NCBI GenBank assembly: GCA_026182355.1
Contig: JAPFBL010000321.1
Span: 124,001-188,000 of the forward strand
Reading direction: 5' to 3'
Length of the DNA stretch: 64,000 nucleotides
DNA from: Hermatobates lingyangjiaoensis
Lineage: Eukaryota > Arthropoda > Insecta > Hemiptera > Hermatobatidae
Position numbers and translations under genes: made by a program. Positions 35,301-50,300 of the stretch are shown here, one piece after another (the stretch's first letter is position 1; each line of letters begins with the position of its first letter). A model generated the notes under the pieces. It searched no databases. It saw only the letters and a program-made list of their open reading frames with translations, and was not told the DNA's origin.

Positions 35301-38300
35301 TAATAAGTTAACCAATGTTGTATTCAATGCTGGGAAAGGTAATTATAACTTTAAGCATTCAAGTGGAACAGATACTGAGGAATGAACCAAGAATGGTGCC
35401 AGTCAGCTCGCCTTGTTATGTTCTTGGTAATAAGTTAACCAATGTTGTATTCAAAGCTGGGAAAGTTAATTATAACTTTAAGCATTCAAGTGGAACAGAT
35501 ACTGAGGAATGAACCAAGAATGGTGCCAGTCAGCTCGCCTTGTTATGTTCTTGGTAATAGGTTAACCAATGTTGTATTCAAAGCTGGGAAAGTTAATTAT
35601 AACTTTAAGCATTCAAGTGGAACAGATACTGAGGAATGAACCAAGAATGGTGCCAGTCAGCTCGCCTTGTTATGTTCTTGGTAATAGGTTAACCAATGTT
35701 GTATTCAAAGCTGGGAAAGTTAATTATAACTTTAAGCATTCAAGTGGAACAGATACTGAGGAATGAACCAAGAATGGTGCCAGTCAGCTCGCCTTGTTAT
35801 GTTCTTGGTAATAGGTTAACCAATGTTATACTCAATGCTGGGAAAGTTAATTATAACTTTAAGCATTCAAGTGGAACAGATACTGAGGAATGAACCAAGA
35901 ATGGTGCCAGTCAGCTCGCCTTGTTATGTTCTTGGTAATAGGTTAACCAATGTTGTATTCAATGATGGGAAAGTTAATTATAACTTTAAGCATTCAAGTG
36001 GAACAGATACTGAGGAATGAACCAAGAATGGTGCCAGTCAGCTCGCCTTGTTATGTTCTTGGTAATAGGTTAACCAATGTTGTATTCAAAGCTGGGAAAG
36101 TTAATTATAACTTTAAGCATTCAAGTGGAACAGATACTGAGGAATGAACCAAGAATGGTGCCAGTCAGCTCGCCTTGTTATGTTCTTGGTAATAGGTTAA
36201 CCAATGTTATACTCAATGCTGGGAAAGGTAATTATAACTTTAAGCATTCAAGTGGAACAGATACTGAGGAATGAACCAAGAATGGTGCCAGTCAGCTCGC
36301 CTTGTTATGTTCTTGGTAATAGGTCAACCAATGTTGTATTCAATGCTGGGAAAGTTAATTATAACTTTAAGCATTCAAGTGGAACAGATACTGAGGAATG
36401 AACCAAGAATGGTGCCAGTCAGCTCGCCTTGTTATGTTCTTGGTAATAGGTTAACCAATGTTGTATTCAAAGCTGGGAAAGTTAATTATAACTTTAAGCA
36501 TTCAAGTGGAACAGATACTGAGGAATGAACCAAGAATGGTGCCAGTCAGCTCGCCTTGTTATGTTCTTGGTAATAGGTTAACCAATGTTGTATTCAATGC
36601 TGGGAAAGTTAATTATAACTTTAAGCATTCAAGTGGAACAGATACTGAGGAATGAACCAAGAATGGTGCCAGTCAGCTCGCCTTGTTATGTTCTTGGTAA
36701 TAGGTTAACCAATGTTGTACTCAATGCTGGGAAAGTTAATTATAACTTTAAGCATTCAAGTGGAACAGATACTGAGGAATGAACCAAGAATGGTGCCAGT
36801 CAGCTCGCCTTGTTATGTTCTTGGTAATAGGTTAACCAATGTTGTATTCAAAGCTGGGAAAGTTAATTATAACTTTAAGCATTCAAGTGGAACAGATACT
36901 GAGGAATGAACCAAGAATGGTGCCAGTCAGCTCGCCTTGTTATGTTCTTGGTAATAGGTTAACCAATGTTGTATTCAAAGCTGGGAAAGTTAATTATAAC
37001 TTTAAGCATTCAAGTGGAACAGATACTGAGGAATGTAACAAGAATGGTGCCAGTCAGCTCGTCTTGTTATGTTCTTGGTAATAAGTTAACCAATGTTGTA
37101 TTCAATGCTGGGAAAGGTAATTATAACTTTAAGCATTCAAGTGGAACAGATACTGAGGAATGAACCAAGAATGGTGCCAGTCAGCTCGCCTTGTTATGTT
37201 CTTGGTAATAAGTTAACCAATGTTGTATTCAAAGCTGGGAAAGTTAATTATAACTTTAAGCATTCAAGTGGAACAGATACTGAGGAATGAACCAAGAATG
37301 GTGCCAGTCAGCTCGCCTTGTTATGTTCTTGGTAATAGGTTAACCAATGTTGTATTCAAAGCTGGGAAAGTTAATTATAACTTTAAGCATTCAAGTGGAA
37401 CAGATACTGAGGAATGAACCAAGAATGGTGCCAGTCAGCTCGCCTTGTTATGTTCTTGGTAATAGGTTAACCAATGTTGTATTCAAAGCTGGGAAAGTTA
37501 ATTATAACTTTAAGCATTCAAGTGGAACAGATACTGAGGAATGAACCAAGAATGGTGCCAGTCAGCTCGCCTTGTTATGTTCTTGGTAATAGGTTAACCA
37601 ATGTTATACTCAATGCTGGGAAAGTTAATTATAACTTTAAGCATTCAAGTGGAACAGATACTGAGGAATGAACCAAGAATGGTGCCAGTCAGCTCGCCTT
37701 GTTATGTTCTTGGTAATAGGTTAACCAATGTTGTATTCAATGATGGGAAAGTTAATTATAACTTTAAGCATTCAAGTGGAACAGATACTGAGGAATGAAC
37801 CAAGAATGGTGCCAGTCAGCTCGCCTTGTTATGTTCTTGGTAATAGGTTAACCAATGTTGTATTCAAAGCTGGGAAAGTTAATTATAACTTTAAGCATTC
37901 AAGTGGAACAGATACTGAGGAATGAACCAAGAATGGTGCCAGTCAGCTCGCCTTGTTATGTTCTTGGTAATAGGTTAACCAATGTTGTATTCAAAGCTGG
38001 GAAAGTTAATTATAACTTTAAGCATTCAAGTGGAACAGATACTGAGGAATGAACCAAGAATGGTGCCAGTCAGCTCGCCTTGTTATGTTCTTGGTAATAG
38101 GTTAACCAATGTTATACTCAATGCTGGGAAAGTTAATTATAACTTTAAGCATTCAAGTGGAACAGGTACTGAGGAATGAACCAAGAATGGTGCCTGTCAG
38201 CTCGCCTTGTTATGTTCTTGGTAATAGGGTAACCAATGTTGTATTCAATGCTGGGAAAGTAGATCAAACAGATTGTAGGTCAAACCCTTTGACTTTAATG

Positions 38301-39326
38301 TCCATATGAACATTACTTATTTCGGAAGATTTTAGGTAGGTCAAACATATTGTAGGTCAAAATCTTTGACTTTAATGTATATGTGAACCTAACTTATTTT
38401 GGAAGATTTTAGATAGGTCATACACACTGTGGGTCAAACCCTTTGACTTTAATGTCCATATGAACATTACTTATTTTGGAAGGTTTTAAGTAGGTCAAAC
38501 AGATTGTAGGTCAAAAGCTTTGGCTTAGTAATATCCAAATGAATATTAATTATTTTGGAATGTTTTTATGTAGGTCAAATAGATTGTAGGTCAAAAGTTT
38601 TGACTTAGTAATGTCCATATGAATATTACTTATTTTGGAAGATTTTAGGTAGATCGAACAGATAGAAGGTCAAAAGCTTTGACTTTAATGTATATATGAG
38701 CCTAAATATTTTGGAAAATTTTAGATAGGTCATAGAGATTGTAGGTCAAAAGCTTTGGCTTTAATGTCCATATGAATATGACATCTTTTGGAAGGTCTTA
38801 GGTAGGTCAAACAGATTATTGGTCAAAAGCTTTGAATTAGTAATATCCATATGAATATTACTTATTTTGGAAGGTTTTAGATAGTTCATAAAGTTTGTAG
38901 GTCAAAAGCTTTGACTCAGTACCGTCCATATGAGCATGACTTATTACTGTTCAGAGATCTTTTATATTGAATAATTTTTCACATTAGATAATACATCATT
39001 TCAAGTTGTTATTTCACTTAACTCTCTTTTTCTAGGAGACCTGCACGGCAATTTCGTCGATTTATATTTATTCGAGACTGTTTTTTGGACAAATGGAATT
39101 GAACTGACACCTGGCAGTGTTGTGTTCCTGGGCGATTATGTTGACAGAGGACCAAATGGTATTGAAGTGATCGGATTCTTGTTTGCTAGTAAAGTCAAAA
39201 ACCCCAATCGAGTAATGCTGGTAAGAGGCAATCACGAAATCAGACAAGTCCAGAGGCAATTCACTTTCTTCAAGTAAGTATCAAGTTAGTATTCTTTGAT
39301 TACAGAAAATACCGCACATATTACCT

Positions 39327-39374
<48 letters not shown>

Positions 39375-42300
39375 CAGTTGATATATAGTTGATATAAGTT
39401 GATATATATAAGTCAGTTGACTGTCGTCCCTCCGTCAATTCACTTCTTCTCCTGAGGACGACCGCCATTACGGTTGAAATATTGAAAAGTGAGTCTTTGT
39501 TGTGTTTCAGTTTATGTGTCACTGCTTATTTTAATTGTTATATATATATATTGATATAGCTTCTCGACTATTGATATTTCAAATTCACACAAGGGGTTCT
39601 TGAGGATTTTGGTCGGTCATAAACATAGAACTCCTGATTATAAGCTGACTTTTCGCCAAAAATTGTTTGGCATTTTCAAGACTAAAAAAGAATTTATTAA
39701 CGACATAAGTAAAGCAAGATAAATACATCACAGGACACCACCCAACAGAAAACAAACAACACAAACAAAAAATTTTGTAACAAGAGAACTACAAAGGATC
39801 ATAAAATTGTTTTGCTGCTTAAAAATCGGGTTTTTGATGTTCTATATAATTAATAACCAGTAATTAGGTTTAAACAACCAATGTCGGTTTTTAATTAATA
39901 AGAATAATAATAACACTAGGTATTTTATGATCCTTTGTGGTTCTCTTGTTACAAAATTTTTTGTTTGTGTTGTTTGTTTTCTTCTGGGTGGTGTCCGGTG
40001 ATGTGATGTATTTATCTTGCTTTACTTATGTCATTAATAAATTGTTTTTTAGCCTTGAAAATGCTAAACAATTTTTGGCGAAACGTCGGCTTATAATCAG
40101 AAGTTGTATGTTTTATGACCAAAATCCTCAAGAACCCCTTGTGTGAATTTTATATATATATATATATTTATATATTAGTAAAAGTTGGTAGCAGTCCTTC
40201 TTCAATGCATGCTTTAAAAACTGGATGTCTGTTTCCACTTGGTTCAATTTCGTTTATTATTTATTGTTTATTATTGCAATGAGATTTTAAGTATTAGATT
40301 AATTTGTTAAGTGTAGTTTTAATTCTGTTTTTTTTTTTTTGCTGAAGATGGTGGATGTAACACCAAAACATGTCCAATAATAAATTAAAAAATTATGGTG
40401 ATTTAATTTTTAAGTTGAGCTCTGAATTAAAGAAAAATATAAGACGAAATTGAACCAAGTGGAAACAGACATCCAGTTTTTAAAACCATATATATATTAG
40501 TGAAGGTTGGTAGCAATCCTTCTTGCAAACATGTTTCTAAAAATGATTTTTTTTTCTCTAAAAAATAGAGAAATAAGTTTTTCTAACTTCTACTTCTCAG
40601 TTCCTCGGGAAATAAAAAAATCAACTGGCCCAAACTTTTCTTTTCATAACTACACATTCTAACACTATTTATATCCAACACTATTTAAGAACTAACTAAA
40701 TATTATTTTCAATAAAATAATAGAACTTTATATGGATGATGAGAGAGATAATTTTTTTCAAAATTACGTTGTCCAAAAGGGTGTTAAAGTACACTTTCGG
40801 CTATTATAAAATGTTTTTTTGACGTTGAACGGCTTATTAAAAAACTATAAAATTTTGCCAATAAATTAAATTAACAATTTAGTATTAATTTATATAATAA
40901 ATTAACTACATAATTTCAACTACAATATAAATTACTTTACATAATTTAATTAACTTACATAACAATCGAACAGAAAATTAGCAATTTAGAAAAAAAGTTC
41001 ATGAAATTTCAATGATGATAAAGAGCAATAGAGTTATAAAAAATGAATATTGATCCTAGACTAATGGTTTACTTTCTATACTTGTATACATTGACTTACA
41101 AATTTTTTTGAGTGAATCCACTGAAATAATATTGATGTTTAGAGGTTTAATAAAACATTTTTAAATAATTTGAGAACTTAATATGAGATGTAAAATAATA
41201 AAATATAAAAAATCAATACTAAACATATAATACCTTATGTTTTCCAAAGTAGGATTAATTTATCTTACAAAATGCTCTAATCAATCTATATGTTGCATCC
41301 TTGAACAAAACTTAATATCAGATGTCAATTTTTTTGTGTTTATGAATTCTATCAACTTTGGGTAATATTGAAGTGTGAGGAATGGACTCTTTCCATTATA
41401 TATAACTGGATATTATGTTATTTAAAAGTATCCAGTTTTTCTACTATTCTATTCTAATAGTTCATATCTACTATTTTCAAAAATTTCAAGCTTCCTCCTA
41501 TTAAAAATTTTAAATTTTACTGAAAAAGCCGGCAATTAATTTGGATATGCAAAACTGGGATTTACAGCAACCTTATAATAGAGTAGAGTACGCATGAAAA
41601 AGGTAACACTTGGCTCAGAGTAAATTCAATTTTTCACAAAGTGAAGGAAAAGTGAGATTTAAAAAACACTAGCATGACAGAAAGTTCCCAGGATAATATT
41701 TTATAAACGACCAAACAGGTAAAACATAACTCAAAGGATAGAGAAGTATCCCTCACTTCTATAGTTTTAGGTATGATTTGGAAGAAATCTTTGTCCGTTC
41801 TGAGATGATTGCTTCGAATACAGATATAATGTGATCAAGGGTTTCTACCTCTTCTAGACACAGAGTTTGCTGTCTTTGTATAATATCAAATACAGCTTCT
41901 ATTCATAGTAATCAAGTAAATAATTTAAAAGTAACAATACAGAATAAGAGAAAAAAATAAGAGATAACATTGTTTAAGACCAGAAATTACTAATGTAAAT
42001 TTTTGAAAAATAGGTATAACTAATACACAAAATAACTGTTTTCAAAGATATTAAAGGATGTTTTTTGAATGTTCATATACAAATAATCATATTGATTCAG
42101 TTTGACAAATTCATTAAGTCCACAAAACTGACAAGGTGACTTTTTGCTTAATATATATGATGGTAATTAAGTATTTTATTTTCCTGGGGGAGTAAAAATA
42201 AATATAACTTGTATAGACATTTATAAAAGTAAGCAAAATAAGAATGGTATAAAAATAATATAAACGGTGTTTAAAATATAATATTACTAGATAAGAGTGG

Positions 42301-45300
42301 ATAGTCTAAGCAAGAATTAATACACTTGTAATATTGAAAAGAAAATTAATGTAATATTTCCACTGACCCTAATTATGACGTTTTGTATTCTTGCATTGTC
42401 ATTTAATCAACGTAAACTCATATTTAAACATATATTAAACCAAATTTTTCAATTAACATACTCAATTAAACACATATATTAAACTAAATTTTTCAATAAG
42501 ACCACATTTGAATATAATTTCAAACTGTTACAAATAAAATGGACGTCGTATAGAAGGCAATTAGAACTTAAAATTATTTGAAAAAAAATGAGAGCCTATG
42601 ATTGGTTGAAATGGACATTTGATAGAAAAGACATGCGCATTATGTCTAGGATAATAATAATTATTTTTATACTAATTAGAGACCTATGGATCTTAAGTTG
42701 CATTAAATTCAACTCTTTTGCAAATTTCTTTTCACCCTTTGCTATTTATACTTTATTAATACTTTTATACTTTATAGTTTATAACTAAATATTATAATAG
42801 TTTATAGTTTATACTTTGATAAGACTAACTTTGTTTTACTGGTATTATTTTATTTGATTCACTCTGTATAATAAGGTTCTCTTTTGATTTATTATAAATG
42901 TTCAAAATAATGTTGTATGAATGCATTATTAGAGATATTTAATTTAATATTATTATAATAGATAAAAGTAACTGTTTTACTTGCATTATTTAATTTAATG
43001 CACTCCATATTATAAAGTTTTGTTTTATTTATTATAAATAGTCACAATAATCTCAAATATAAATAAGTTACTAGAGATATTGAATTTCAAATTATCGTAA
43101 CAGATAAAAGTAACTTTGTTTTACTGGCATTAATTAACACTCCGTATTATAAAGTTTCCGTTTTATTTGTATCAAATATTATAACATTGCAACAAATGTA
43201 GATTAGCCTGCACTCAATTTTACTATAAGTAAAAAAACACCAAACTAGTTTACAACATAATGATTACTTATGATTTTTGTTTCCTCAAAAGCTTTCACAT
43301 GTAATCATAGATCAAGATTTTTCTATTTTGTTAAAAAAAAATACCTTTTATTGTTTTAAAAATTTGAACATTTCTTTCGTGTATTAATTCTTGCTTAGAC
43401 TATCCACTCTTATCTAGTAATATTATATTTTTAACACCATTTATATTATTTTTATACTATTCTTATTTTGCTTACTTTTATAAATGTCTATACAAGTTAT
43501 ATTTATTTTTACTTCCCCAGGAAAATAGAATAGTTAATTACCACCATATATATTATGGAAAAAGTCACCTTGTCAGTTTTGTGGGCTTAACAAATTGGAT
43601 AAACTGAATCAATATGAGTATTACTATAAGAATATATTCAAAATTCTTTCAATTTTTAATATTCAAAATAAATTCAAAATATATTCAAAATAGATTCAAA
43701 AAACATCTTTCAATACCTCTGAAAACAGTTATTTAGTGTATTAGTTATGACTATTTTTCAAAATTTACATTAGTAATTTCTGGTCTTAAACAATGTTATC
43801 TCTTATTATTTCTCTTATTCTGTATTGTTATTTTTAAATTATTTACTTGATTACTATGAATGGAAGCTGTATTTGATATTATGCAAAGAATGCAACTCTT
43901 TGTCTAGAAGAGGTAGAAACCTTTTATTACATTATATCTGTATTCGAAGCAATCATCTGAGAATGGACAAAGATTTCTGTCAAATCATACCTAAAACTAT
44001 AGAATTGAGGGACACTTCTCTATCTATATTTATGAAGGTCATTAATGAAACATGAAATCTGAAGTTAACTTGAGTTACAACAATGGCATGACAGCAGAAT
44101 GTCATATGTTATTACAACAGTATAACTGCAGAGCCTACGAGTCCAATGAGTTTCAGGCCTTCAGTTTAATAATTTTTATCAGATGTCATATTTACGATTA
44201 TTATAACTAATAAAGCGATTACAATCAAATTTAAACAAATACTGATTAAATTAAAAGGGCACGAAACAACAGTTGGTGTTTAATGAGTTTGATAATTATG
44301 TTTACTTATAGTAAAGTTGAGTTGAGGCCACTCCAGATTTTTTAAATTGTTTTACTTTTTTGTACTCTGTTTAACAACTGATATTAACAATCTCTAAAGG
44401 AAAAGCAAGTCACGTTGTTGTAATTAATTTTTTTGTACTATTACAATAATAGAAATAAAGGCTATTTATTGAAGTAGACTCTAGGTACACTTTTAAAATT
44501 TAAAGCTAATATACTAACAATATTAATATTAGTTTTAAAGAATAAAAACAATAAAACACTCCACTACAGTAGTTTCTCGTTATCTTAGCTATACAGCTGA
44601 CATTTTATGCAAGTGTTTAGAGATTTTTCAGGTTTTAATCATTTATGAAAAATGAATACAGTTTTTACACTAGTACTCTCAATGTGTAAGATGTATTTTA
44701 CAAGTAAATATTACGTTGTAAGAATATTAAGTACATGTGCTTTTGGAAACTTTTGAGATCATATTAATTATAACTTTTTTTTGTAATATTTTCCAATTTA
44801 ATCATTAGGAAGCTTATTATTATTAATTATTAATTTCCAATTAATAATTATGAAATCTATTATTACAAAAGCCCATTTTATATAAATTTCCTCCTATATT
44901 TAGATTTTTTGAGGATTCTAGAGTAGCATCCTATTATTTTTAGTCTTCTTCAGTGGCTATTTTGACTGATATCTTCTACTTGCTGTTCGTAGATATCTTT
45001 AAAAATGTAGGATTCTAAACTCACCAGTTGGTTATTTATTCTTCAAATGTCTCTTAATATTTGTTTGACTATTGCACTTTAAAAAAACCAGGTCTTGATT
45101 TTATCAAATATTATACTATGAATTATAAAAATATATATTCTGCTATTGAACAGATAGATACAGTTATAAAGCTTGAAACTGTTGCAGATCTGGGTATTCA
45201 TTTTGACTGTATTCACACAAATAAAGATCATATTGAACATATTACTTTTCAATAAACTGGCCCTCCTTTAAGTGGTTGATTACTAAAGAAGTTCAGTACT

Positions 45301-47126
45301 AAAAGAAATACGAGTGGGAATCATGTGTTCTAAGGAGTGATTGAAATAGTTCTCTTAACACATAGACTGTCACTATTAAGTAGTGTGCTTTAACAACTTT
45401 GTTATAGTTTTTTTTTTGTCACTTCTTGAGGAGCTACTTACAGATGTTAAATCCTAACGAGTGCAGTCAGTTATTGTGTAGTATTTACTCATTATAGGGT
45501 AAAAAATTAATGAAATAATCTCCACATATAAAAATTTAATGGTATAAACAACGCGTTTCGAACACGTAGTGTTCTTCCTCAGGAATTAATTAAAAAATAC
45601 AATGACACCAGAGAGTTATATATAGTATAAAGTAAATATAGTACAAAATAAAATAGAGAATACGAACCTAAGGGTGAGTGTCTGTGGTACAACTGACTGG
45701 GAATGGGATGGTTATATGCGAACGTTGCGAAAACGTATACCTACGTGTTCAAAACGCGTTGTTTATACCATTAAATTTTTATATGTGGAGACCATTTCAT
45801 TTAGCTTTTTACCCTACAATATTACTTTTCAAGAATTAAATACTGTAAGCTTTTTTTATCTTCTATTTGAATTTATATAAAAATAAAATAAAAAAGTTGA
45901 TGCTCTAAGCACTTTTTATACCTCATTGATTACTCTGGACCTAGAATTCTTATCCATCATGCCATCTTTTATTCCTCCTTCCTCGAATCTTGAATACAAA
46001 CTCTTAAAATTCGTCTACTCTTTCTCTAAACATTCATTTTCCATCCCCTATCAACTATAATAAATCTAAATAAAAACCAATTAAAAAGAAGATAGCACAC
46101 AGATAGTAAGTTTGTAAGTTAATTGTAAGTTTTAAAAATGATCAATAATATACAGCAATAGTTCCAAGTTAATAAAGTAGAATACGTAAATAAAAAAAAG
46201 TACATTACAGACGGTAAGTGATGTTTTATTTCATTTGTGTTACTTTAGTAATTTTGAACAATATATATATATATATATATCAATGATCAAACCACAATAA
46301 GAAAATGGGAAAGATCTTAGTCTTTTTTTCCCATTTTCTTATTGTGGTTTGATCATTGATTGTTATTTCACGTGTTTATGTGAAATCTTTTATATATATA
46401 TATATAAACCAATTAAAAAGAAGATAGCACACAGATAGACACAAGAATAACTCAATTCTATATTTCCACCATCGTCGTCATCAGGAGGTGAAGAGTCCCG
46501 CAGGAAGGTAGAGCGACGACTCATGTGGTTATTCCTGTGTCTATCTGTGTGCTATCTTCTTTTTAATAGGGTTTTATTTAAAAGTCCGTTGGACCGTTTA
46601 ATTTAATTACTATAATTAATCTATTAGTTTTATTAAATCTTAAGACTTTGAACTCTATCACAATAGAATCAATCAACTAATTTCTGTATAAAGTATTCAA
46701 TTCGAAAATAGATTGCTCTTAATCAATATGCAACACTAATTCAAATATTCTCTCCTACAATATGTGCCATCTACATATTACTATTCCAAGTATCTAACAA
46801 AAGAAGTATATCTAGATAATATACTTCTACACTTAGAAGTTTAATTCCTTCAACAATGACTAGCACTCGTCATATACATGTTATAAGGATATAAACAACA
46901 TACATCTATTCTTTTTATAGAAAAAGTAAAAAAAAAAATATTTTTTATTCTAAAACCAAGTAACCACATCACTTGATTATTAAGTAAGTGGTTGATTATA
47001 CCAACCAAATCACTTACTTAGAAATTTTCTGTAGATATTGAATATTCTTTATTCTTTTTTTTTATTTTAGGAATAACTGAAGAAGTTATATAGCAAATAA
47101 ATTATTGCATTTTAGTTATGAATATA

Positions 47127-47161
<35 letters not shown>

Positions 47162-47274
47162 TTTAACACATAGAAAAGAACACAGAAAGACACTACAGAA
47201 CTCACTTCGATATTTCGACATCCGTCGTCATCGGGAAGAAGTGCGAAGTACTCGCGTTGAGAAGCAAACTGCTA

Positions 47275-47331
<57 letters not shown>

Positions 47332-50300
47332 TATTTCGATTATTTTCCTTTTTTTTTTTGATATTGTTTAATATGAATATATTGTGCCTATATAACATTA
47401 ATAATAATATAAATTATTCCTACAGTTAGTAGTTCTAATATGTTTGTAACATTTATATTCTTACTTTCTTTCAACTCTCTTATTTAATTCCTTTTCTTGT
47501 TCCTTCTTTTAGGGTATTAACTTTTTTGTAAGTTAATTGTAAGTTTTAAACTACATAAGAAATGTAGTTTATCTTTTAAACTAGATAAGAAATAAATAAA
47601 TTCTTTTATTCTCGAGTATAAAAGAATAAAAATCTTTTATTCTTTATTTATTTAAATCTTCATTAATCTACTTATTACCTATTAATGTATTTATAATATT
47701 GACCATTCAACTCTTTTATTCTTATCTTTATTGCACTTTTCTTTATTTCTAACTATACCTTCCCTATTAATTCTTACTTTCTTTCAACTCTTTTATCTTA
47801 ATACCTTTTCTTGTTCTTTATTGATCTTTTATCCTTTATTTATTTTAACTTTTCTTTTTTTTCTATTTATTACCTATTAATCTAGTTATACTGTTGACAT
47901 TTCAACTGTTTTATTCTAACCGCTTTGTTTCACGTTCTTTATTAACCTTTTATCTTCTATTTATATTGATCTTTACTAATCCATTTAATCTATTAATACT
48001 ATTGGCTACCTCATTGATTTTGTTTAACATATCACTTGGCCAGCTCCTTTTCCAGTTGAATTCTGTTAGCAGGAGGTTAGATTCTGAGAGAATCGAATCT
48101 CTCAGTCTTAAGATCGTGAATGCCGAGACTGCGGTTAATTTTAATGATACTTGTTTAAAAGAAGATCTGCTGCCTATTTATACCAACATTTCTATTGAAT
48201 ATGTTTATACTTGAAAGAATTAGCTTCTTTTTTATAACTAAATAAATAAGTGTATGTTATCATTAATATAAGGCTTAAATTTCATATGAGTATAAAAAAT
48301 CTTAAAATTTTCTGACCTGACTTTCAATATAGATATCCTTTGTTGTGCTGTGAATTTATTACAAGGACTTTGTTGTGCCTTAAACGAGATAAGAACTGAG
48401 TTAGTGCTGCACTCTATGCAACATTGGAAAAACCTTTACTGATAACCAGTCGTCATTACAAATAATAACCTAACTGAATGTTTATTCCATTTCTATTTAA
48501 AAATTAATTACTCTACTATTAATTTCACCATTTAAATAACGCACTTAATTTGATTTCTGCAATTTCCACAAACAGTATGTCTGAATATCTCGACCAAATT
48601 AACTAAATGTGGTATAGTTATATGATAAAACATCAAAACTATCAGAAAGAAGTTTACAACTTTTTCTCAGAATTTAAATCGTCAATTTTCTCTCAGTACA
48701 TTACATAATAATTTAATTTTGTGATATTATTTTGTTAATTAATTTTATTTAAAATCCTTTTTACTAGAAATATGTATTGGCGATAACTTAAATATTGGAA
48801 ACTTAAATTTAAACTTAGTCACTAATTACAAAAGCTTATTTAAAAACCAAAATCTTTTAAATATTATTCAATCAATAATAACATTTAATTTAATGAATTA
48901 TTTTATAATATTTATGTTTTAAAACTCAATAAGGTACTAATTAATTATTCCTACATCCTCTTGGAAGAATGAAAGATATTCTTTTGTTTGGAATCTCTTC
49001 CATGAAGTTTATTTACAAAAATTGCTCCTGCCTAAAATTGAATATTTTTTTTAAAGAATTGATATTATTGATAAAAATCTATAATGGTAGATTATTTAAG
49101 GTAACCACAATTTATTATTTTTATTAAATGATCAAAATTAAGAGAAATGAATCATTCCTTTATTGATTTTTCATTTTTTTAAATGTATATTTTTAGAAAT
49201 TGATTTCATTTGTATTATTGTATAAAATTTTTCATAAGAACAAAAAGGAATATTTTTAAATAATGAAAATTTATTTAGGGTTGGGATTCCACTAAAAAAA
49301 TATAGGAACTTTGTAATCAAGAAATAATAGTTGATGAAATACATTTGGATTGTTCTTGACTATCTAATTAATACATTTTCTTCGCGTTTCAAACACTTTG
49401 TGTTCATCATCAGGTAAGCATTCAATAAAAGGAGTGGAGGACCTACAACTGTCCAACTTTCAATATTGGATGTTTACCTGACGATGAGCACAAAGAGTTC
49501 GAAACTCATTGTTTGAATTAAAAAAAGAACTTCTTTTGTATGGAGACTTTATATTATCGATTTGCCCCAGTATGTGTAAATACTGTACAATTACAGATTG
49601 CACAACAAGTGAGTTAATCTCATTTATTTTAAATCTATAATGTTCACTTGTATTATAAATATATTTATCTATTTGATTTATTTTTATTTTTGACCTTTAA
49701 ATTTTTATAAATGTTACCATAGGTAATGTATATTTGTTATTAATAATTTTGAGTCAGGATAACTGAATTTGTTTTTGAATTACAGCGAATGTCTGAAAAA
49801 GTTTGGGAAAGAATTTGGCCAAGATGTATGGAAGGCAATAAATACAGCTTTTGATTCCATGCCTGTGGCAGCACTGATTGATAATTCTGTGAGCAGACCA
49901 TCTGTTTAATCCTTTTAACCCTATACAATTACCTTACTAATATGGGGGCTAGGTTAGCACAGTTGTTAACGTACTTGACTCCGGGCTGGTAGGTCCAGGG
50001 TTCGATACCCAACTGGCATTCGATTTATTCACATGGGAGGTGAATAAATCTGAGCAACTCGTCCTTCGGAGAGGATCTTAAGCCTCCACCGAACACTGTT
50101 TTGGTTTCTGCTGCTTGTGATAGTCAAGGTCTGAAGGCATGGTTAACCCGTTTTGATCTTTGCGTTCGTCGGCATTTTGTGCCATAACCGCTTAGTCAAG
50201 CCAGGCCACCTTGTTGACAAGTTACCCTTTAGCCACCTCCATTGTACATGGAAGTGCCCGAGGGCACCTCAAGCAACGCAATGCTAAGCACGAATTCTGA

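Larger units (their letters stand above)
34045..38262 (+). repeat. 127-bp satellite made from phosphatase exon 12 (33 units plus a partial)
   Basis: Units start every 127 bp from 34045 to 38109, with a partial unit at 38236. Each consists of the 112-bp exon plus 15 bp of intron (GTAATAGGTTAACCA). The first unit is the functional exon with its pyrimidine-rich acceptor at 34044; later units lack an acceptor but keep the donor. Because 127 is not a multiple of three, each unit opens the same 65-codon frame one phase later. These are shadows of the exon, not genes. The units are highly similar, which points to recent homogenisation. Confidence 0.97.
40560..44345 (-). mobile_element. large diverged relative of the TCTGGAGTGG element (reverse)
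   Basis: The right end (44345-44295) is the reverse of the element start (TCTGGAGTGGCC..., ACTTTACTATAAG). The left part (about 40780-41130) is the reverse of 21480-21780 (the GACGNNNAACGGC and GAGTGAATCCACTG segments). The middle holds a long inverted repeat and pieces of open frame, such as CKECNSLSRRGRNLLLHY at 43880-43935. No family-defining motif was seen. Confidence 0.5.

Noticed and set aside
34045..38262. Resemblance to a CRISPR array because of the regular period
   Set aside because: The units are continuous with no variable spacers, and the host is a eukaryote.
34021..38309. More than thirty overlapping 65-codon open frames
   Set aside because: They are the same exon-derived 127-bp unit read in successive phases; only the first stretch (34045-34156) is coding.
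45061..45255. 64-codon frame in intron 13
   Set aside because: No recognisable motif, no flanking splice sites that fit the phosphatase, and AT-rich surroundings.
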